A DNA stretch of 11,223 nucleotides from an uncultured Prevotella sp. (GCA_937898715.1 CALEKA010000013.1:1-11223); one strand, 5' to 3'; counted from the first letter of the stretch, positions 1 to 7,114 are shown. Notes: generated from the sequence alone by a model not told the origin. Program-made: numbers and translations.

Positions 1-125
1 TCCTCGTCTATGCCACTTAAAGCCAACGACTGCCACAACCACTTGAAACTCAAAACAAAAGCATCATTCTGCTATTTTTTGCTTTTTTAGACGTTATTTT
101 CGAATAAAAAAAGTTTGAAAGTTTT

Positions 126-1694
126 TTAGGGGTGTGAAAGTTGGGTTAATAAATCGGCGAAGTCCTTCTGTGCCTCCTTTACTGCTTCCGTATCACCACT
201 TCTCACAGCTTCCAACAACTTCATTGAAAGAGGTTGAACTGTCAGTGAAAAAAGCTCGTCACCAATTTTCTTCTTATGATATGGTGAAATATTGGGATCA
301 TCCAATTGCTTCAGAAGACCATCTATTTTCGCTTTATTGTCACCTTCGTTCGTTCCCGTTTCCGAAGGCACAGCATCCCCTGTGCCCGAAGATTTCTCAC
401 CCTCGGCCACGCCAACTTTCTCACCCTCCTTAGGCACTATAGGTCTGCTATCCTCGGCGCTGTTACCTTTTGTTGTTATCTCTAAAGGTACAGAAGAGTT
501 TTCAGTTGATTTACCATCTACATCATTATTAGCTTTTACTACTGAAGAGTTCCATTTTTCTTCTGCTGGCGTTTCAGCATTGTCTTGGGATTTCCATTGT
601 GGGTAAAAAAACTCATATAAATCGTTTGCTTTATCCAAATCGTACCAAATACTATGTGATAAAAAGACTAAAAAATCCTCCTTTGACAATTTGCCATCTT
701 TATAAGCATCAAATATTTTGTATAGTGAATCAAAAAGTGTAGTAGTCGCCATAACCTCAGATCCATCATGCATAACGAATCTGATAGCATCATGCAAGTC
801 TTGTTTAGTACTATTGGGATTATCTAATACTCGTTCGACCTTCTTCTTTACAAGCTTAGCAATAGAAAGAGGCATTTTACCAGATCCCGTATTCGCTCTT
901 GGTTGATATTCCATCAAAGACATGGCGTTGCTTTCCTCAAAGATTCCCAATTCTGCTAATTTTTTCCTTACTTCTTTATATTTATTACGTAATTTCGTAA
1001 CTTTGCTCTCAGAAGAAGGATTGTCTTGCAGAGGAGCTGTGCCATTCTGCTTGCCTTTATTGGGTTCGGGATCGATGTCACTACTACCGCCCGAGGCATC
1101 TTTCTTTTCGTATGCAGTCAAAAGCCATTGTGGGGTTTCTTCTTGTCCAAGTTTTTTACTTACCACAGCTTTATGTGTATTACTTTCCAATACTATTCTA
1201 TTATCAGAAGATTGTACAACGTGCATCTCATCAAGAATACCTTGTAGATCATCTACCACCTCTGGATGTTTGTGCAAAATCTTTTTAAGTCCAGCTTTAT
1301 CGTTACCCCATACGAGTGAAATGTCTCCCACTTCCTTATGATATAATGCGGCAACAGCTTCGCCGCCACCTAACTTTTTGAGAAAGTCTATAGCAGCTTT
1401 TGCTTTGCCCTTAAATTGGTCATAGATATTACCGAAGATGCCCTTACCTACGGGTTCCAAATTAACATCAGAAGTTTTCTCGTTATTTTCATCCACCTTA
1501 TGAGCACTATCCACAGAAGCAGCCCCCTCTTCCTTCGGCTTCTCCGCCTCAAACGCCCGCTTAGCATGCACCGCCTTCACATCATTCCAATAGTCCACAG
1601 CCTTTTGAGCCTCAGCCACCAGAGTTTCATGCTCCGCCTTAGCCGCCTTATACTCTGAAATGCTTGTACCCATCTTAGGTGCATTCTTCTGCAC
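126..1694 (-). CDS. PBECR-like nuclease-domain protein, probably N-terminally truncated
   Basis: This reads as a 522-residue, highly charged protein from a GTG start. Residues about 88-198 resemble the phage/element-associated barnase-EndoU-colicin E5/D-RelE-like (PBECR) nuclease fold: a GDISLVWG segment (123-130), KKILHKHPEV (137-146), NRIVLE (165-170) and WLLTAYEKK (190-198). H141, H143, R166 and the Thr/Tyr at 193/195 are candidate active-site residues. The N-terminal 50 residues look like a helical coiled segment. Residues about 200-232 and 375-455 are low-complexity linkers rich in S, E, G, T and K. The region about 230-370 is globular but not recognised. The frame stays open upstream to 1802 (stop TGA at 1803-1805) with no ATG, and the extra codons also read as protein-like (VEIGNVFVEHKEVAAEAKK). 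I saw no CAAAnnTA (minus-strand TAnnTTTG) upstream. So it may be the 3' remnant of a larger phage or conjugative-element polyprotein. No immunity-type partner gene is visible. The domain call is from memory of the family; the truncation is inferred. Confidence 0.6.
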   Translation of the reverse strand: MQKNAPKMGTSISEYKAAKAEHETLVAEAQKAVDYWNDVKAVHAKRAFEAEKPKEEGAASVDSAHKVDENNEKTSDVNLEPVGKGIFGNIYDQFKGKAKAAIDFLKKLGGGEAVAALYHKEVGDISLVWGNDKAGLKKILHKHPEVVDDLQGILDEMHVVQSSDNRIVLESNTHKAVVSKKLGQEETPQWLLTAYEKKDASGGSSDIDPEPNKGKQNGTAPLQDNPSSESKVTKLRNKYKEVRKKLAELGIFEESNAMSLMEYQPRANTGSGKMPLSIAKLVKKKVERVLDNPNSTKQDLHDAIRFVMHDGSEVMATTTLFDSLYKIFDAYKDGKLSKEDFLVFLSHSIWYDLDKANDLYEFFYPQWKSQDNAETPAEEKWNSSVVKANNDVDGKSTENSSVPLEITTKGNSAEDSRPIVPKEGEKVGVAEGEKSSGTGDAVPSETGTNEGDNKAKIDGLLKQLDDPNISPYHKKKIGDELFSLTVQPLSMKLLEAVRSGDTEAVKEAQKDFADLLTQLSHP

Positions 1695-1791
1695 CTTCTC
1701 CAGATTCTTCTTAGCCTCAGCAGCGACCTCCTTATGCTCTACAAAAACATTGCCTATCTCTACAGCAACGTTTACACTTACTTCTACATGA

Positions 1792-1837
1792 AAATAGACT
1801 ATTCATAGCTAAATAATAGCATATGAACAGTCTATTT
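1792..1837. repeat. 46-nt inverted repeat (hairpin) at the open end of the nuclease-domain frame
   Basis: Positions 1792-1807 and 1822-1837 pair over 16 bp with a single mismatch (1801/1828), outer sequence AAATAGACTATTCATA. Inside the 14-nt loop a further GCT/AGC pair (1808-1810/1818-1820) can form. The left arm overlaps the last codons of the frame that leads into the nuclease-domain gene, and the in-frame stop lies inside the arm. It could be an operator, a terminator (it is flanked by A and T runs) or the scar of a rearrangement that removed the 5' part of that gene. Confidence 0.6.
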
Positions 1838-1928
1838 ATAGGTTTAAAGAAATTAAGATAGAGAAAATCCCCTTGTTTAACGATGGCACATTAAAATCAC
1901 ATTTTCCTACTCACAGAACACAACAGAA

Positions 1929-2186
1929 TTATTTCTTCTTTTTCTTAAATAGGCGGGCAAAAGTGCCGAAACGCTTCGATAGCTTATACATCATCATAAA
2001 GCCATCATATACAGCAAAAGCTCTTTCCGCTTGATTAACCCAATGCTGTACTTTATTATTCTCTGCTGGAGGAGTGAACAGTGTATTCCATTCGGTAGCA
2101 ATCTTACGGCTACTTCTGCGAATTTCCTTTTGTAGATATTCCTTCCTCTGTTGCAACTGAACCATGGGGTTCTGACTTTGACTCAT
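1929..2186 (-). CDS. Small basic hypothetical protein (85 aa) of the YtxH/holin-like set
   Basis: The product is an 85-residue soluble protein with no signal peptide. The first 35 residues are Q/R/K-rich and predicted helical (about 10-33). An amphipathic middle follows (HWVNQAERAFAVYDGFMMMYKLSKRFG), and the protein ends in a very basic tail with five consecutive lysines. The start is the ATG at 2184-2186, 10 nt after the stop of the upstream holin-like gene, so the two are almost certainly cotranscribed. In my recollection, similar small proteins accompany YtxH and holin-like genes in Bacteroidales; no biochemical role is known to me. The basic tail and the neighbour suggest association with the inner face of the membrane, which is inference. 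Confidence 0.75.
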   Translation of the reverse strand: MSQSQNPMVQLQQRKEYLQKEIRRSSRKIATEWNTLFTPPAENNKVQHWVNQAERAFAVYDGFMMMYKLSKRFGTFARLFKKKKK

Positions 2187-2196
2187 AACAATGCGT

Positions 2197-2598
2197 TTAT
2201 AGTTTACTATTTGGTTCTGATTGTTTTATATCACTATTCTTAAGGCTATCCTCTAAAAAGAGATGTGCCAAGAAACCCGTTAGCGGCGTTTCAATCCAAC
2301 TCTTACGATTACTATAGACCATGATGCCAAGAAGCAGATAAAACGCTACAACAATCGCATAAGCTACGGCTTGACTTCCTAAAATCGTGGATAGTGCTGC
2401 AGCTACCATCATAGAAACAAAGAGTACTGCCAAACAAGCCAACATAAATAGTACTGCACCGAGTACAAGCGCTGCCACAAGTTTTGAGAGTTTTCTTACG
2501 ATATCAATCTCAAAGCTTTCCGTACGCAGTTCCACGTAACGCTTAATCTCCGTAATGAGTTGACTGATGGTTTCTATATTTCGATCAGACGAAAACAT
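2197..2598 (-). CDS. Holin-like two-TM membrane protein (phage_holin_3_6 / Holin-X type)
   Basis: The product is a 133-residue inner-membrane protein starting MFSSDRNIETISQ. A cytosolic amphipathic helix comes first (about 5-38, with the RYVELRTESFEIDIVRKLS segment typical of this family). Two hydrophobic helices follow at about 40-70 and 75-95, and then a charged tail. The start chosen is the ATG at 2596-2598; a TTG two codons upstream is less likely. Proteins of this architecture are annotated as phage holin family because of a Pfam name. In chromosomal Bacteroidetes operons next to YtxH they are housekeeping or stress-related membrane proteins rather than lysis proteins, and no lysin or phage gene is adjacent here. 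The gene lies 126 nt downstream of the ytxH-like gene, beyond a terminator-like stem, and 10 nt upstream of the 85-aa gene. Confidence 0.75.
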   Translation of the reverse strand: MFSSDRNIETISQLITEIKRYVELRTESFEIDIVRKLSKLVAALVLGAVLFMLACLAVLFVSMMVAAALSTILGSQAVAYAIVVAFYLLLGIMVYSNRKSWIETPLTGFLAHLFLEDSLKNSDIKQSEPNSKL

Positions 2599-2625
2599 GA
2601 GCAAAGAATTAAAAACATGAAAGTT

Positions 2626-2714
2626 ATAAAAAAGCCAAGAAGCAAACTTGCAGCATCACATACACCTTTATTAATATAATGTTATGCAAGCATACAAGCG
2701 TTTGCTTCTTGGCT
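2626..2714 (-). terminator. Terminator-like stem after the ytxH-like gene
   Basis: On the minus strand, GTTTGCTTCTTGGCT (2714-2700 read as its complement) pairs perfectly over 15 bp with 2633-2647. The second arm is followed at once by a run of T (complement of A2628-A2633). The stem starts 11 nt past the ytxH-like stop codon. The 52-nt loop is long for a classical intrinsic terminator and could fold further (CTTGC at 2647-2651 with GCAAG at 2686-2690). It probably ends or attenuates transcription from ytxH into the holin-like gene. Confidence 0.55.
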
Positions 2715-2724
2715 CTGCAAATAA

Positions 2725-2931
2725 TTAGTCGTTAGCAGGCTGGAGTTCGTCAGCGATATCATCTACCAAGCTTTCCATTTCCTTGCTATTGAGCTTGATA
2801 CCACGCTTGCGAATAGCTTCTGCAATCTTTGAACGAGTGTCAGTACCCTTTTCAGGGGCAAAGAGGATACCACATGCTGCACCTACGGCTGCTCCGCCGA
2901 GGAATGCTGCTAAAATACTAAGTCCTTTCAT
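2725..2931 (-). CDS. YtxH-like small membrane protein (68 aa)
   Basis: The protein starts MKGLSILAAFLGGAAVGAACG, a single glycine/alanine-rich transmembrane helix (about 2-24). This is followed by LFAPEKGTDTRSKI, the hallmark YtxH-type motif (LFAP-x-x-G-x-x-T/R), and an acidic amphipathic C-terminus (SLVDDIADELQPAND). YtxH-family proteins are general-stress-associated small membrane proteins of unknown mechanism. A longer frame starting at 2967 exists but is rejected: the candidate promoter element at 2965-2972 would place the transcription start inside it, and family members start directly with the TM helix. The gene is first in the leftward set with the holin-like and 85-aa genes and is divergent from the SPOR lipoprotein gene. 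Confidence 0.8.
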   Translation of the reverse strand: MKGLSILAAFLGGAAVGAACGILFAPEKGTDTRSKIAEAIRKRGIKLNSKEMESLVDDIADELQPAND

Positions 2932-2964
2932 GATGTTTTTATTTAAAAGTGAGTATTTACGTGC

Positions 2965-2972
2965 CAAATGTA
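2965..2972 (-). promoter_or_regulatory. Candidate -7 element of the ytxH-like gene
   Basis: The minus strand reads TACATTTG, matching the Bacteroidetes primary-sigma -7 consensus TAnnTTTG. It would give a leader of roughly 27 nt before the ATG at 2931 and thus decides that start. The matching -33 box is poor. Confidence 0.45.
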
Positions 2973-3064
2973 CAGTTTTTGATTGAAATATACACTATAA
3001 TAGTCCGAAATATTTCATCAAAACTCGATATTTGCACGTTTTTAATCATGTTTAAGCAAAAGCA

Positions 3065-3096
3065 GTTGTCAGTATCGTCACACTTTTGTATTTTTG
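3065..3096 (+). promoter_or_regulatory. Candidate promoter of the SPOR lipoprotein gene
   Basis: GTTG at 3065-3068, a 20-nt spacer and TATTTTTG at 3089-3096 fit the Bacteroidetes TTTG / TAnnTTTG promoter well. Transcription would start near 3102, leaving a leader of about 85 nt. That leader contains a small perfect hairpin TATCTG-TCA-CAGATA (3122-3136). Confidence 0.6.
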
Positions 3097-3189
3097 TAGC
3101 GAAGTTTGTATCATATTGAAATATCTGTCACAGATAAGTAATGGATAAGTACGAACTTCACTCTTAATCAAGAAAAAAATCGTATCAAA

Positions 3190-3714
3190 ATGAAGAAGAA
3201 TTTAGTATTGGTATTTGGGTTGTGCGCTGTAGCTCTTCTAAGTAGCTGTAAATCGCGTGAAAGTGCTTATCGTCAAGCTTGGGCTCAGGCCATGGCTCAA
3301 GACAAGACTCAGCAGAACGAACAGCAGGTAACAACCGAAGAGAAGACTACAGAGACAGTAGAAACTCCTGTAACTCCTGCTACTCCCACTACCCCCACAA
3401 CTACCATTACCACCGACCATAGCGACGTACGCGAAATCAATGGCAATATGTCTGTAATCAGCGGCAGTCCGCTCAAGGCTTATAGCGTTGTTGTAGGTAG
3501 CTTCGTAACAGAAGCCAATGCTGTAGGCTTAAAGAATCGTCTTCAGGATCAAGGCTATGATGCTCGCGTAATCAAGACAGACGAAGTAATCAAAGGTGTT
3601 ACGGGATGGTATCGCGTAGTAGCCTCTTCGTATGACGACAAGGCTTCTGCCGTACAGTCACGTAAATCGCTAAGCTCAACATACGCTGGTGCTTGGTTGC
3701 TTTTCCGCAAATAA
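3190..3714 (+). CDS. SPOR-domain lipoprotein
   Basis: The product has 174 residues. Residues 1-20 form a lipoprotein signal peptide (MKKNLVLVFGLCAVALLSSC), with a lipobox ending at Cys20, so it should be lipid-anchored in the envelope. A charged Q/E/T-rich segment and a T/P-rich linker (about 45-77, repeated TPTTP units) are followed by a C-terminal SPOR domain at about 96-174. The domain opens with AYSVVVGSF and includes LKNRLQDQGYDARV and WYRVVASSY. SPOR domains bind denuded peptidoglycan glycan strands, commonly at the division septum, so a role in cell-wall or division-site processes is likely. The gene stands alone, with its own promoter upstream and a large hairpin downstream. It is divergent from the ytxH-like gene. 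Confidence 0.9.
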   Translation: MKKNLVLVFGLCAVALLSSCKSRESAYRQAWAQAMAQDKTQQNEQQVTTEEKTTETVETPVTPATPTTPTTTITTDHSDVREINGNMSVISGSPLKAYSVVVGSFVTEANAVGLKNRLQDQGYDARVIKTDEVIKGVTGWYRVVASSYDDKASAVQSRKSLSSTYAGAWLLFRK

Positions 3715-3732
3715 TCAGGCCTCGTCTGAATG

Positions 3733-3826
3733 GGTTGCTTGATTGATTCTTATTAATGTGCATTTTCTCAAGGCATAAACAGATGTTCCTTGAAAATGAC
3801 ATGAATAGAAGATCAATCAAGCAACC
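3733..3826. repeat. 94-nt near-perfect long hairpin between the SPOR gene and rlmN
   Basis: Arms 3733-3773 and 3788-3826 are complementary over about 40 positions. The outer 15 bp (GGTTGCTTGATTGAT) are perfect, the middle has a few mismatches or bulges, and the inner part (CATTTTC..AAGG) pairs with a 2-nt bulge. The loop is 3774-3787, in which CAT/ATG can pair again. The sequence after the right arm is T-rich (CTTTATTCTTTATAG). It lies 18 nt after the SPOR stop codon. It can act as a strong terminator for that gene, but a 40-bp stem is far longer than usual terminators. A MITE-like palindromic element or a structured RNA is also possible. Confidence 0.75.
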
Positions 3827-3936
3827 TTTATTCTTTATAGGACAGACCCATAAGAACAAAATCTAATCGATAATCAAAATTTAGTCGTATAAACGCTAAG
3901 TCTCAAACTGGTTAGTTTTTTTAGAAAATTGCTACA

Positions 3937-5046
3937 ATGTCTGCAACAGATACCGCTTCAAAAAAGCCTTTATTAGGAAAATCGCTTGAAGAGCTTAAAG
4001 CCATAGCCGTGCAATTAGGACTTAAGCCCTTTGTAGGGAAACAGATAGCTGACTGGATTTACTCCAAACATGTGACCAGCATCGACCAAATGCAAAACAT
4101 TTCCAAGGAAGCAAGAGGCAAATTGGAAGCGCATTATGAGATTGGTTGCACACAGCCTGTAGACGAACAGCGCTCAGTAGATGGAACTGTAAAGTATCTT
4201 TATGCTACTTCACAGGGTGATTTCATCGAAACAGTATACATCCCCGATGGAGATCGCGCTACTCTATGTGTAAGTTCGCAAGTGGGATGCAAAATGGGAT
4301 GTGCTTTTTGCATGACAGGGCGTCAAGGCTACGTGGCCTCACTCTCTGCTACAGACATTCTCAATCAAATATACTCTCTGCCCGAACGCGAGACACTCAC
4401 CAACGTGGTGTTTATGGGACAAGGAGAGCCCTTCGACAATCTTGACAACGTATTGAGAGCCACCACCGTTCTTACAGCGGACTGGGGATGGGCATGGAGT
4501 CCGAAACGTATCACGGTGTCAAGTGTAGGATTGGCAAAAGGATTAACTCGCTTTATTGAAAATAGTGCTTGTCATTTAGCCATCAGTTTGCACCACCCCA
4601 TTCCCGCAGAGCGTGCTAAGCTCATGCCTGCAGAGCGAGCATTTAGCATACAAAACGTCGTCAATGTACTTGAACAATATGACGTTTTTCGCAAGCACTC
4701 ACTGCCCAACAGAGCTAACGATGTGTCGCGTCAGCGTCGCTTGTCGTTTGAATACATCGTGTTCGCAGGAATCAACGATAGTCTGAAACATGCTGATGCA
4801 CTTCTCAAATTATTGCGCAACTTAGACTGCAGAGTCAACCTGATAAGATTCCACGACATACCCGATACGCCGCTACACGGAGTATCCAATGAAGGTATGG
4901 TAAAATTCAGAGACTACCTCACGTCGCACGGATTGTTCACCACCATTCGTGCTTCACGTGGACAAGATATATTTGCTGCCTGCGGACTGCTAAGTACAGC
5001 CAAGCAGGAGGAAATGAAGAAGTCGCAGACCGGCTTCAAAGATTAA
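3937..5046 (+). CDS. rlmN: RlmN, dual-specificity 23S rRNA A2503 / tRNA A37 C2-methyltransferase
   Basis: This 369-residue radical-SAM enzyme methylates C2 of A2503 in 23S rRNA and of A37 in some tRNAs. The [4Fe-4S] motif CxxxCxxC is C118-C122-C125 (CKMGCAFC). The two catalytic cysteines are C111 (in TLCVSSQVGC; E. coli C118 equivalent) and C349 (in RGQDIFAACG; E. coli C355 equivalent). The glutamate in the IETVYIP segment (E98) matches the E. coli E105 base. The SAM-binding GEP motif is at 163-165 (GQGEP). An N-terminal HhH-like RNA-binding region (about 12-70, LKPFVGKQIADWIY) is present. Length is normal and all key residues are intact. The start is the ATG at 3937, with no Shine-Dalgarno, as usual for Bacteroidetes. 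pdxA follows after 21 nt, so the two form an operon. The absence of Cfr-specific sequence and the housekeeping context favour RlmN over Cfr. Confidence 0.96.
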   Translation: MSATDTASKKPLLGKSLEELKAIAVQLGLKPFVGKQIADWIYSKHVTSIDQMQNISKEARGKLEAHYEIGCTQPVDEQRSVDGTVKYLYATSQGDFIETVYIPDGDRATLCVSSQVGCKMGCAFCMTGRQGYVASLSATDILNQIYSLPERETLTNVVFMGQGEPFDNLDNVLRATTVLTADWGWAWSPKRITVSSVGLAKGLTRFIENSACHLAISLHHPIPAERAKLMPAERAFSIQNVVNVLEQYDVFRKHSLPNRANDVSRQRRLSFEYIVFAGINDSLKHADALLKLLRNLDCRVNLIRFHDIPDTPLHGVSNEGMVKFRDYLTSHGLFTTIRASRGQDIFAACGLLSTAKQEEMKKSQTGFKD

Positions 5047-5067
5047 CCTATATATAAGCACACAATC

Positions 5068-6180
5068 ATGACAGATAATAACCAACTTCCTATTGAGTCT
5101 CAACAGGAAACTCAAGATAAAACAACTCTCGTCAGAGTAGGCATTACACAAGGCGACACCAATGGTGTGGGATATGAGTTGATTTACAAGACATTCTCTG
5201 ATCCCGCAATGTTCGAGATGTGTACCCCGATTATATTTGGTCATATCAAAGTGGCCAATTATCACAAGAAAGTATTAGGATTCAGCAATATCTCACTCAA
5301 TGTGATTGCTTCAGCTGAAGACGCTGTACCTGGGCATTTAAATTTCGTAAATTGCTCTGACGACGACGTTAAAGTAGAGTTCGGTGTCCAAAGCGCTGAA
5401 GCAGGTCATGCGGCATTCATGTCGCTCGAACAAGCTGTCAATGATAGGAAGTCAGGACTCATTGACGTCTTGGTCACAGCCCCCATCAATAAGGCAAGCA
5501 TTCAGAGCACAAACTTCCGATTTGTAGGACATACAGAGTACCTCTCCGATCGCTTCGGAGGTGAATCAGCAGAGCCTCTCATGATTCTGTGCAATAGTCT
5601 CATGCGTGTGGCTCTTGTTTCTACTCACCTCCCTGTATCAGAGATTGCATTTGCCGTTACCAAAGACAATATTGACACCAAAGCCCGTCTGCTTTATGAC
5701 TCTCTAAAGCGCGACTTCAACATTTCCGCACCTCGCGTAGCCATCCTGGCACTCAACCCTCATGCAGGCGACAATGGTGTACTCGGTTCTGAAGAGGAAG
5801 AAATCATAAAACCTACGATTAAGGCTCTCTCTGAAACAGGACTTCCTTGCTATGGACCTTATGCAGCCGACGGATTCTTCGGAGCTGGCATGTACAGACA
5901 TTTCGATGGTATACTTGCGATGTACCACGATCAAGGACTTGCACCCTTCAAGGCACTTTCTATGAATGATGGTGTCAACTTCACTGCAGGTCTTCCTATC
6001 GTACGTACCTCGCCCGATCATGGGACGGCCTACGATATTGCAGGCACAGGAACGGCTCAAGCAGAATCATTCCGTCAAGCGATCTATACCGCAATTGACA
6101 TATTCAAGGCTCGCACACAGTATGAAGAGAGCCATGCCAATCCTCTACCCAAGATTTATCAAGACAAGAGAGAACGCTGA
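5068..6180 (+). CDS. pdxA: PdxA, 4-hydroxythreonine-4-phosphate dehydrogenase
   Basis: The product has 370 residues. It oxidises 4-phosphohydroxy-L-threonine with NAD(P)+ to 3-amino-1-hydroxyacetone 1-phosphate in the DXP-dependent pyridoxal-phosphate pathway; the product is condensed by PdxJ. Divalent-metal ligands are H187 (STHLPV), H232 (NPHAGD) and H287 (YHDQGLAPFK), with the 45/55-residue spacing seen in E. coli H166/H211/H266. The substrate-binding HTE is at 155-157, and the TAPINK segment is at 137-142. The N-terminal motif is GITQGDTNGVGYE, the Bacteroidetes-style variant of GDPxGIGPE. A polar tail of about 20 residues (1-20) precedes the fold and is not part of the core. The gene is the second in an operon with rlmN. 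Confidence 0.95.
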   Translation: MTDNNQLPIESQQETQDKTTLVRVGITQGDTNGVGYELIYKTFSDPAMFEMCTPIIFGHIKVANYHKKVLGFSNISLNVIASAEDAVPGHLNFVNCSDDDVKVEFGVQSAEAGHAAFMSLEQAVNDRKSGLIDVLVTAPINKASIQSTNFRFVGHTEYLSDRFGGESAEPLMILCNSLMRVALVSTHLPVSEIAFAVTKDNIDTKARLLYDSLKRDFNISAPRVAILALNPHAGDNGVLGSEEEEIIKPTIKALSETGLPCYGPYAADGFFGAGMYRHFDGILAMYHDQGLAPFKALSMNDGVNFTAGLPIVRTSPDHGTAYDIAGTGTAQAESFRQAIYTAIDIFKARTQYEESHANPLPKIYQDKRER

Positions 6181-6260
6181 GGGTAATCCCCACAAGATGT
6201 CTGTATGTGAGCATTCTTTTCATAAGATAAGCTGCGGCTCGGCATAACATTCAAGCAAAC

Positions 6261-6293
6261 TTGATGTTCTGCTCTCGCCTTGCATTATCTTTG
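6261..6293 (+). promoter_or_regulatory. Candidate promoter of the head-group gene block
   Basis: TATCTTTG at 6286-6293 matches TAnnTTTG. A TTG at 6261-6263 lies 22 nt upstream, slightly farther than ideal. The predicted start near 6300 gives a leader of about 100 nt before the nucleotidyltransferase ATG. A small inverted repeat (AACA-T-TCAAG / CTTGA-TGTT, 6246-6268) overlaps the -33 region and could be a regulator site or the end of the pdxA transcript. Confidence 0.5.
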
Positions 6294-6300
6294 CATAAAA

Positions 6301-6356
6301 AAGATGTATGCTCTAATACGATTCTACTCTGTATGTAGAGCGCTTTCAAACATCTT
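6301..6356 (+). other. Structured 5' leader of the head-group block
   Basis: Two nested stems start almost exactly at the predicted transcription start: AAGATGT (6301-6307) with ACATCTT (6350-6356), and GCTCTA (6310-6315) with TAGAGC (6336-6341). The apical loop is 20 nt (6316-6335) and an asymmetric internal loop (6308-6309 / 6342-6349) lies between the stems. No T-run follows, so it is not a terminator. I do not recognise a known riboswitch class. Confidence 0.35.
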
Positions 6357-6403
6357 GCGACGTTATAACTTCCCACCTATATAATATATAATAATATTTT
6401 AGC

Positions 6404-7114
6404 ATGAAATTCGCAATAATTGCGGCTGGAGAGGGATCCAGACTACAGCATGAAGGCGTAGCACTACCCAAACCATTAGTGCCTATCTGTGGCGAAGCGA
6501 TGATTGACAGATTGATTCGCGTGTTCCGACAGAATCACGCTGAAGAGATTGTCATCATAGTCAATACGCTCAATCCGCAAACCGAGCAACATATTATGAA
6601 GTTGAAGGCCCAAGGATTGGCTGACGACATTCGCCTTGTGGTAAAGAGCACACCAAGTTCCATGCATAGTTTTGCAGAATTAGCTCCTTACTTGACTGAT
6701 GGCCCCTTCTGTCTGACAACCGTCGATACGATATTTAAGGAAAAAGAATTTTCCTCCTACATCAGCACTTTCCTTGAAAGCCCATACGATGGATGCATGG
6801 CTGTGACCGACTTTATCGACGACGAAAAGCCGCTCTATGTCGCTACCGACGATCAGCTGAACATTACGGGATTCCATGATCAGAACGAAGGTGACCAATT
6901 CATATCAGGTGGCATCTATTGTTTGAAACCAAATGCTATCTACACCCTGCACCGTTGCTTGCAAGAGGGACAAAGCCGCATGCGTAATTTCCAGCGTGCA
7001 CTTGTGGCAGATGGATTAAGGTTGAAGGCATGTCCATTCTCCAAGATTCTTGATGTAGACCATGCTTCCGACATAGCCAAGGCCGAAGCTTTCTTAAAAG
7101 AGCAGACTTTATGA
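6404..7114 (+). CDS. Sugar/polyol-phosphate nucleotidyltransferase (IPCT-like)
   Basis: This is a 236-residue GT-A-fold NTP transferase that joins a nucleoside triphosphate and a phosphorylated sugar or polyol to give an NDP-activated compound. The signature IIAAGEGSRL (5-14, nucleotide-binding G-x-G-x-R) is followed by LPKPLVPI (21-28, catalytic Lys). The metal-binding Asp is D108 (TTVDTIF). SGGIYCL (168-174) and a C-terminal ILDVDHASDIAKAEAFL (215-231) with the second metal Asp complete the fold. It lacks the C-terminal left-handed beta-helix of GlmU/GlgC types, so it is a minimal single-domain enzyme, like the cytidylyltransferase half of IPCT/DIPPS. It overlaps the ATP-grasp gene by 4 nt (ATGA) and is first in its operon. 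With a CDP-alcohol transferase two genes on, CTP and a head-group phosphate (inositol-1-phosphate is the best guess) are likely substrates; that is inference. Confidence 0.85.
   Translation: MKFAIIAAGEGSRLQHEGVALPKPLVPICGEAMIDRLIRVFRQNHAEEIVIIVNTLNPQTEQHIMKLKAQGLADDIRLVVKSTPSSMHSFAELAPYLTDGPFCLTTVDTIFKEKEFSSYISTFLESPYDGCMAVTDFIDDEKPLYVATDDQLNITGFHDQNEGDQFISGGIYCLKPNAIYTLHRCLQEGQSRMRNFQRALVADGLRLKACPFSKILDVDHASDIAKAEAFLKEQTL

Noticed and set aside
57..90. Possible terminator (AAAAGCA / TGCTTTT with T-rich tail) at the left edge
   Set aside because: The 7-bp stem is almost all A-T, the gene it would serve is outside the window, and alternative pairings are equally likely.
620..720. EF-hand-like segment (DAYKDGKLSKED) in the nuclease-domain protein
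   Set aside because: Position 3 of the loop is Tyr and position 12 is Asp, and there is no partner EF-hand; resemblance is weak.
2197..2604. Phage lysis cassette suggested by the holin-like gene
   Set aside because: No endolysin, spanin or structural phage gene is adjacent, and the YtxH neighbour is typical of chromosomal Bacteroidales stress or membrane genes.
2932..2967. Longer start for the ytxH-like gene (12 extra residues)
   Set aside because: The TACATTTG promoter element overlaps it, and family members begin at the TM helix.
6181..6403. Small gene in the pdxA to nucleotidyltransferase gap
   Set aside because: No credible start plus protein-like frame; the gap is explained by a promoter and leader structure.
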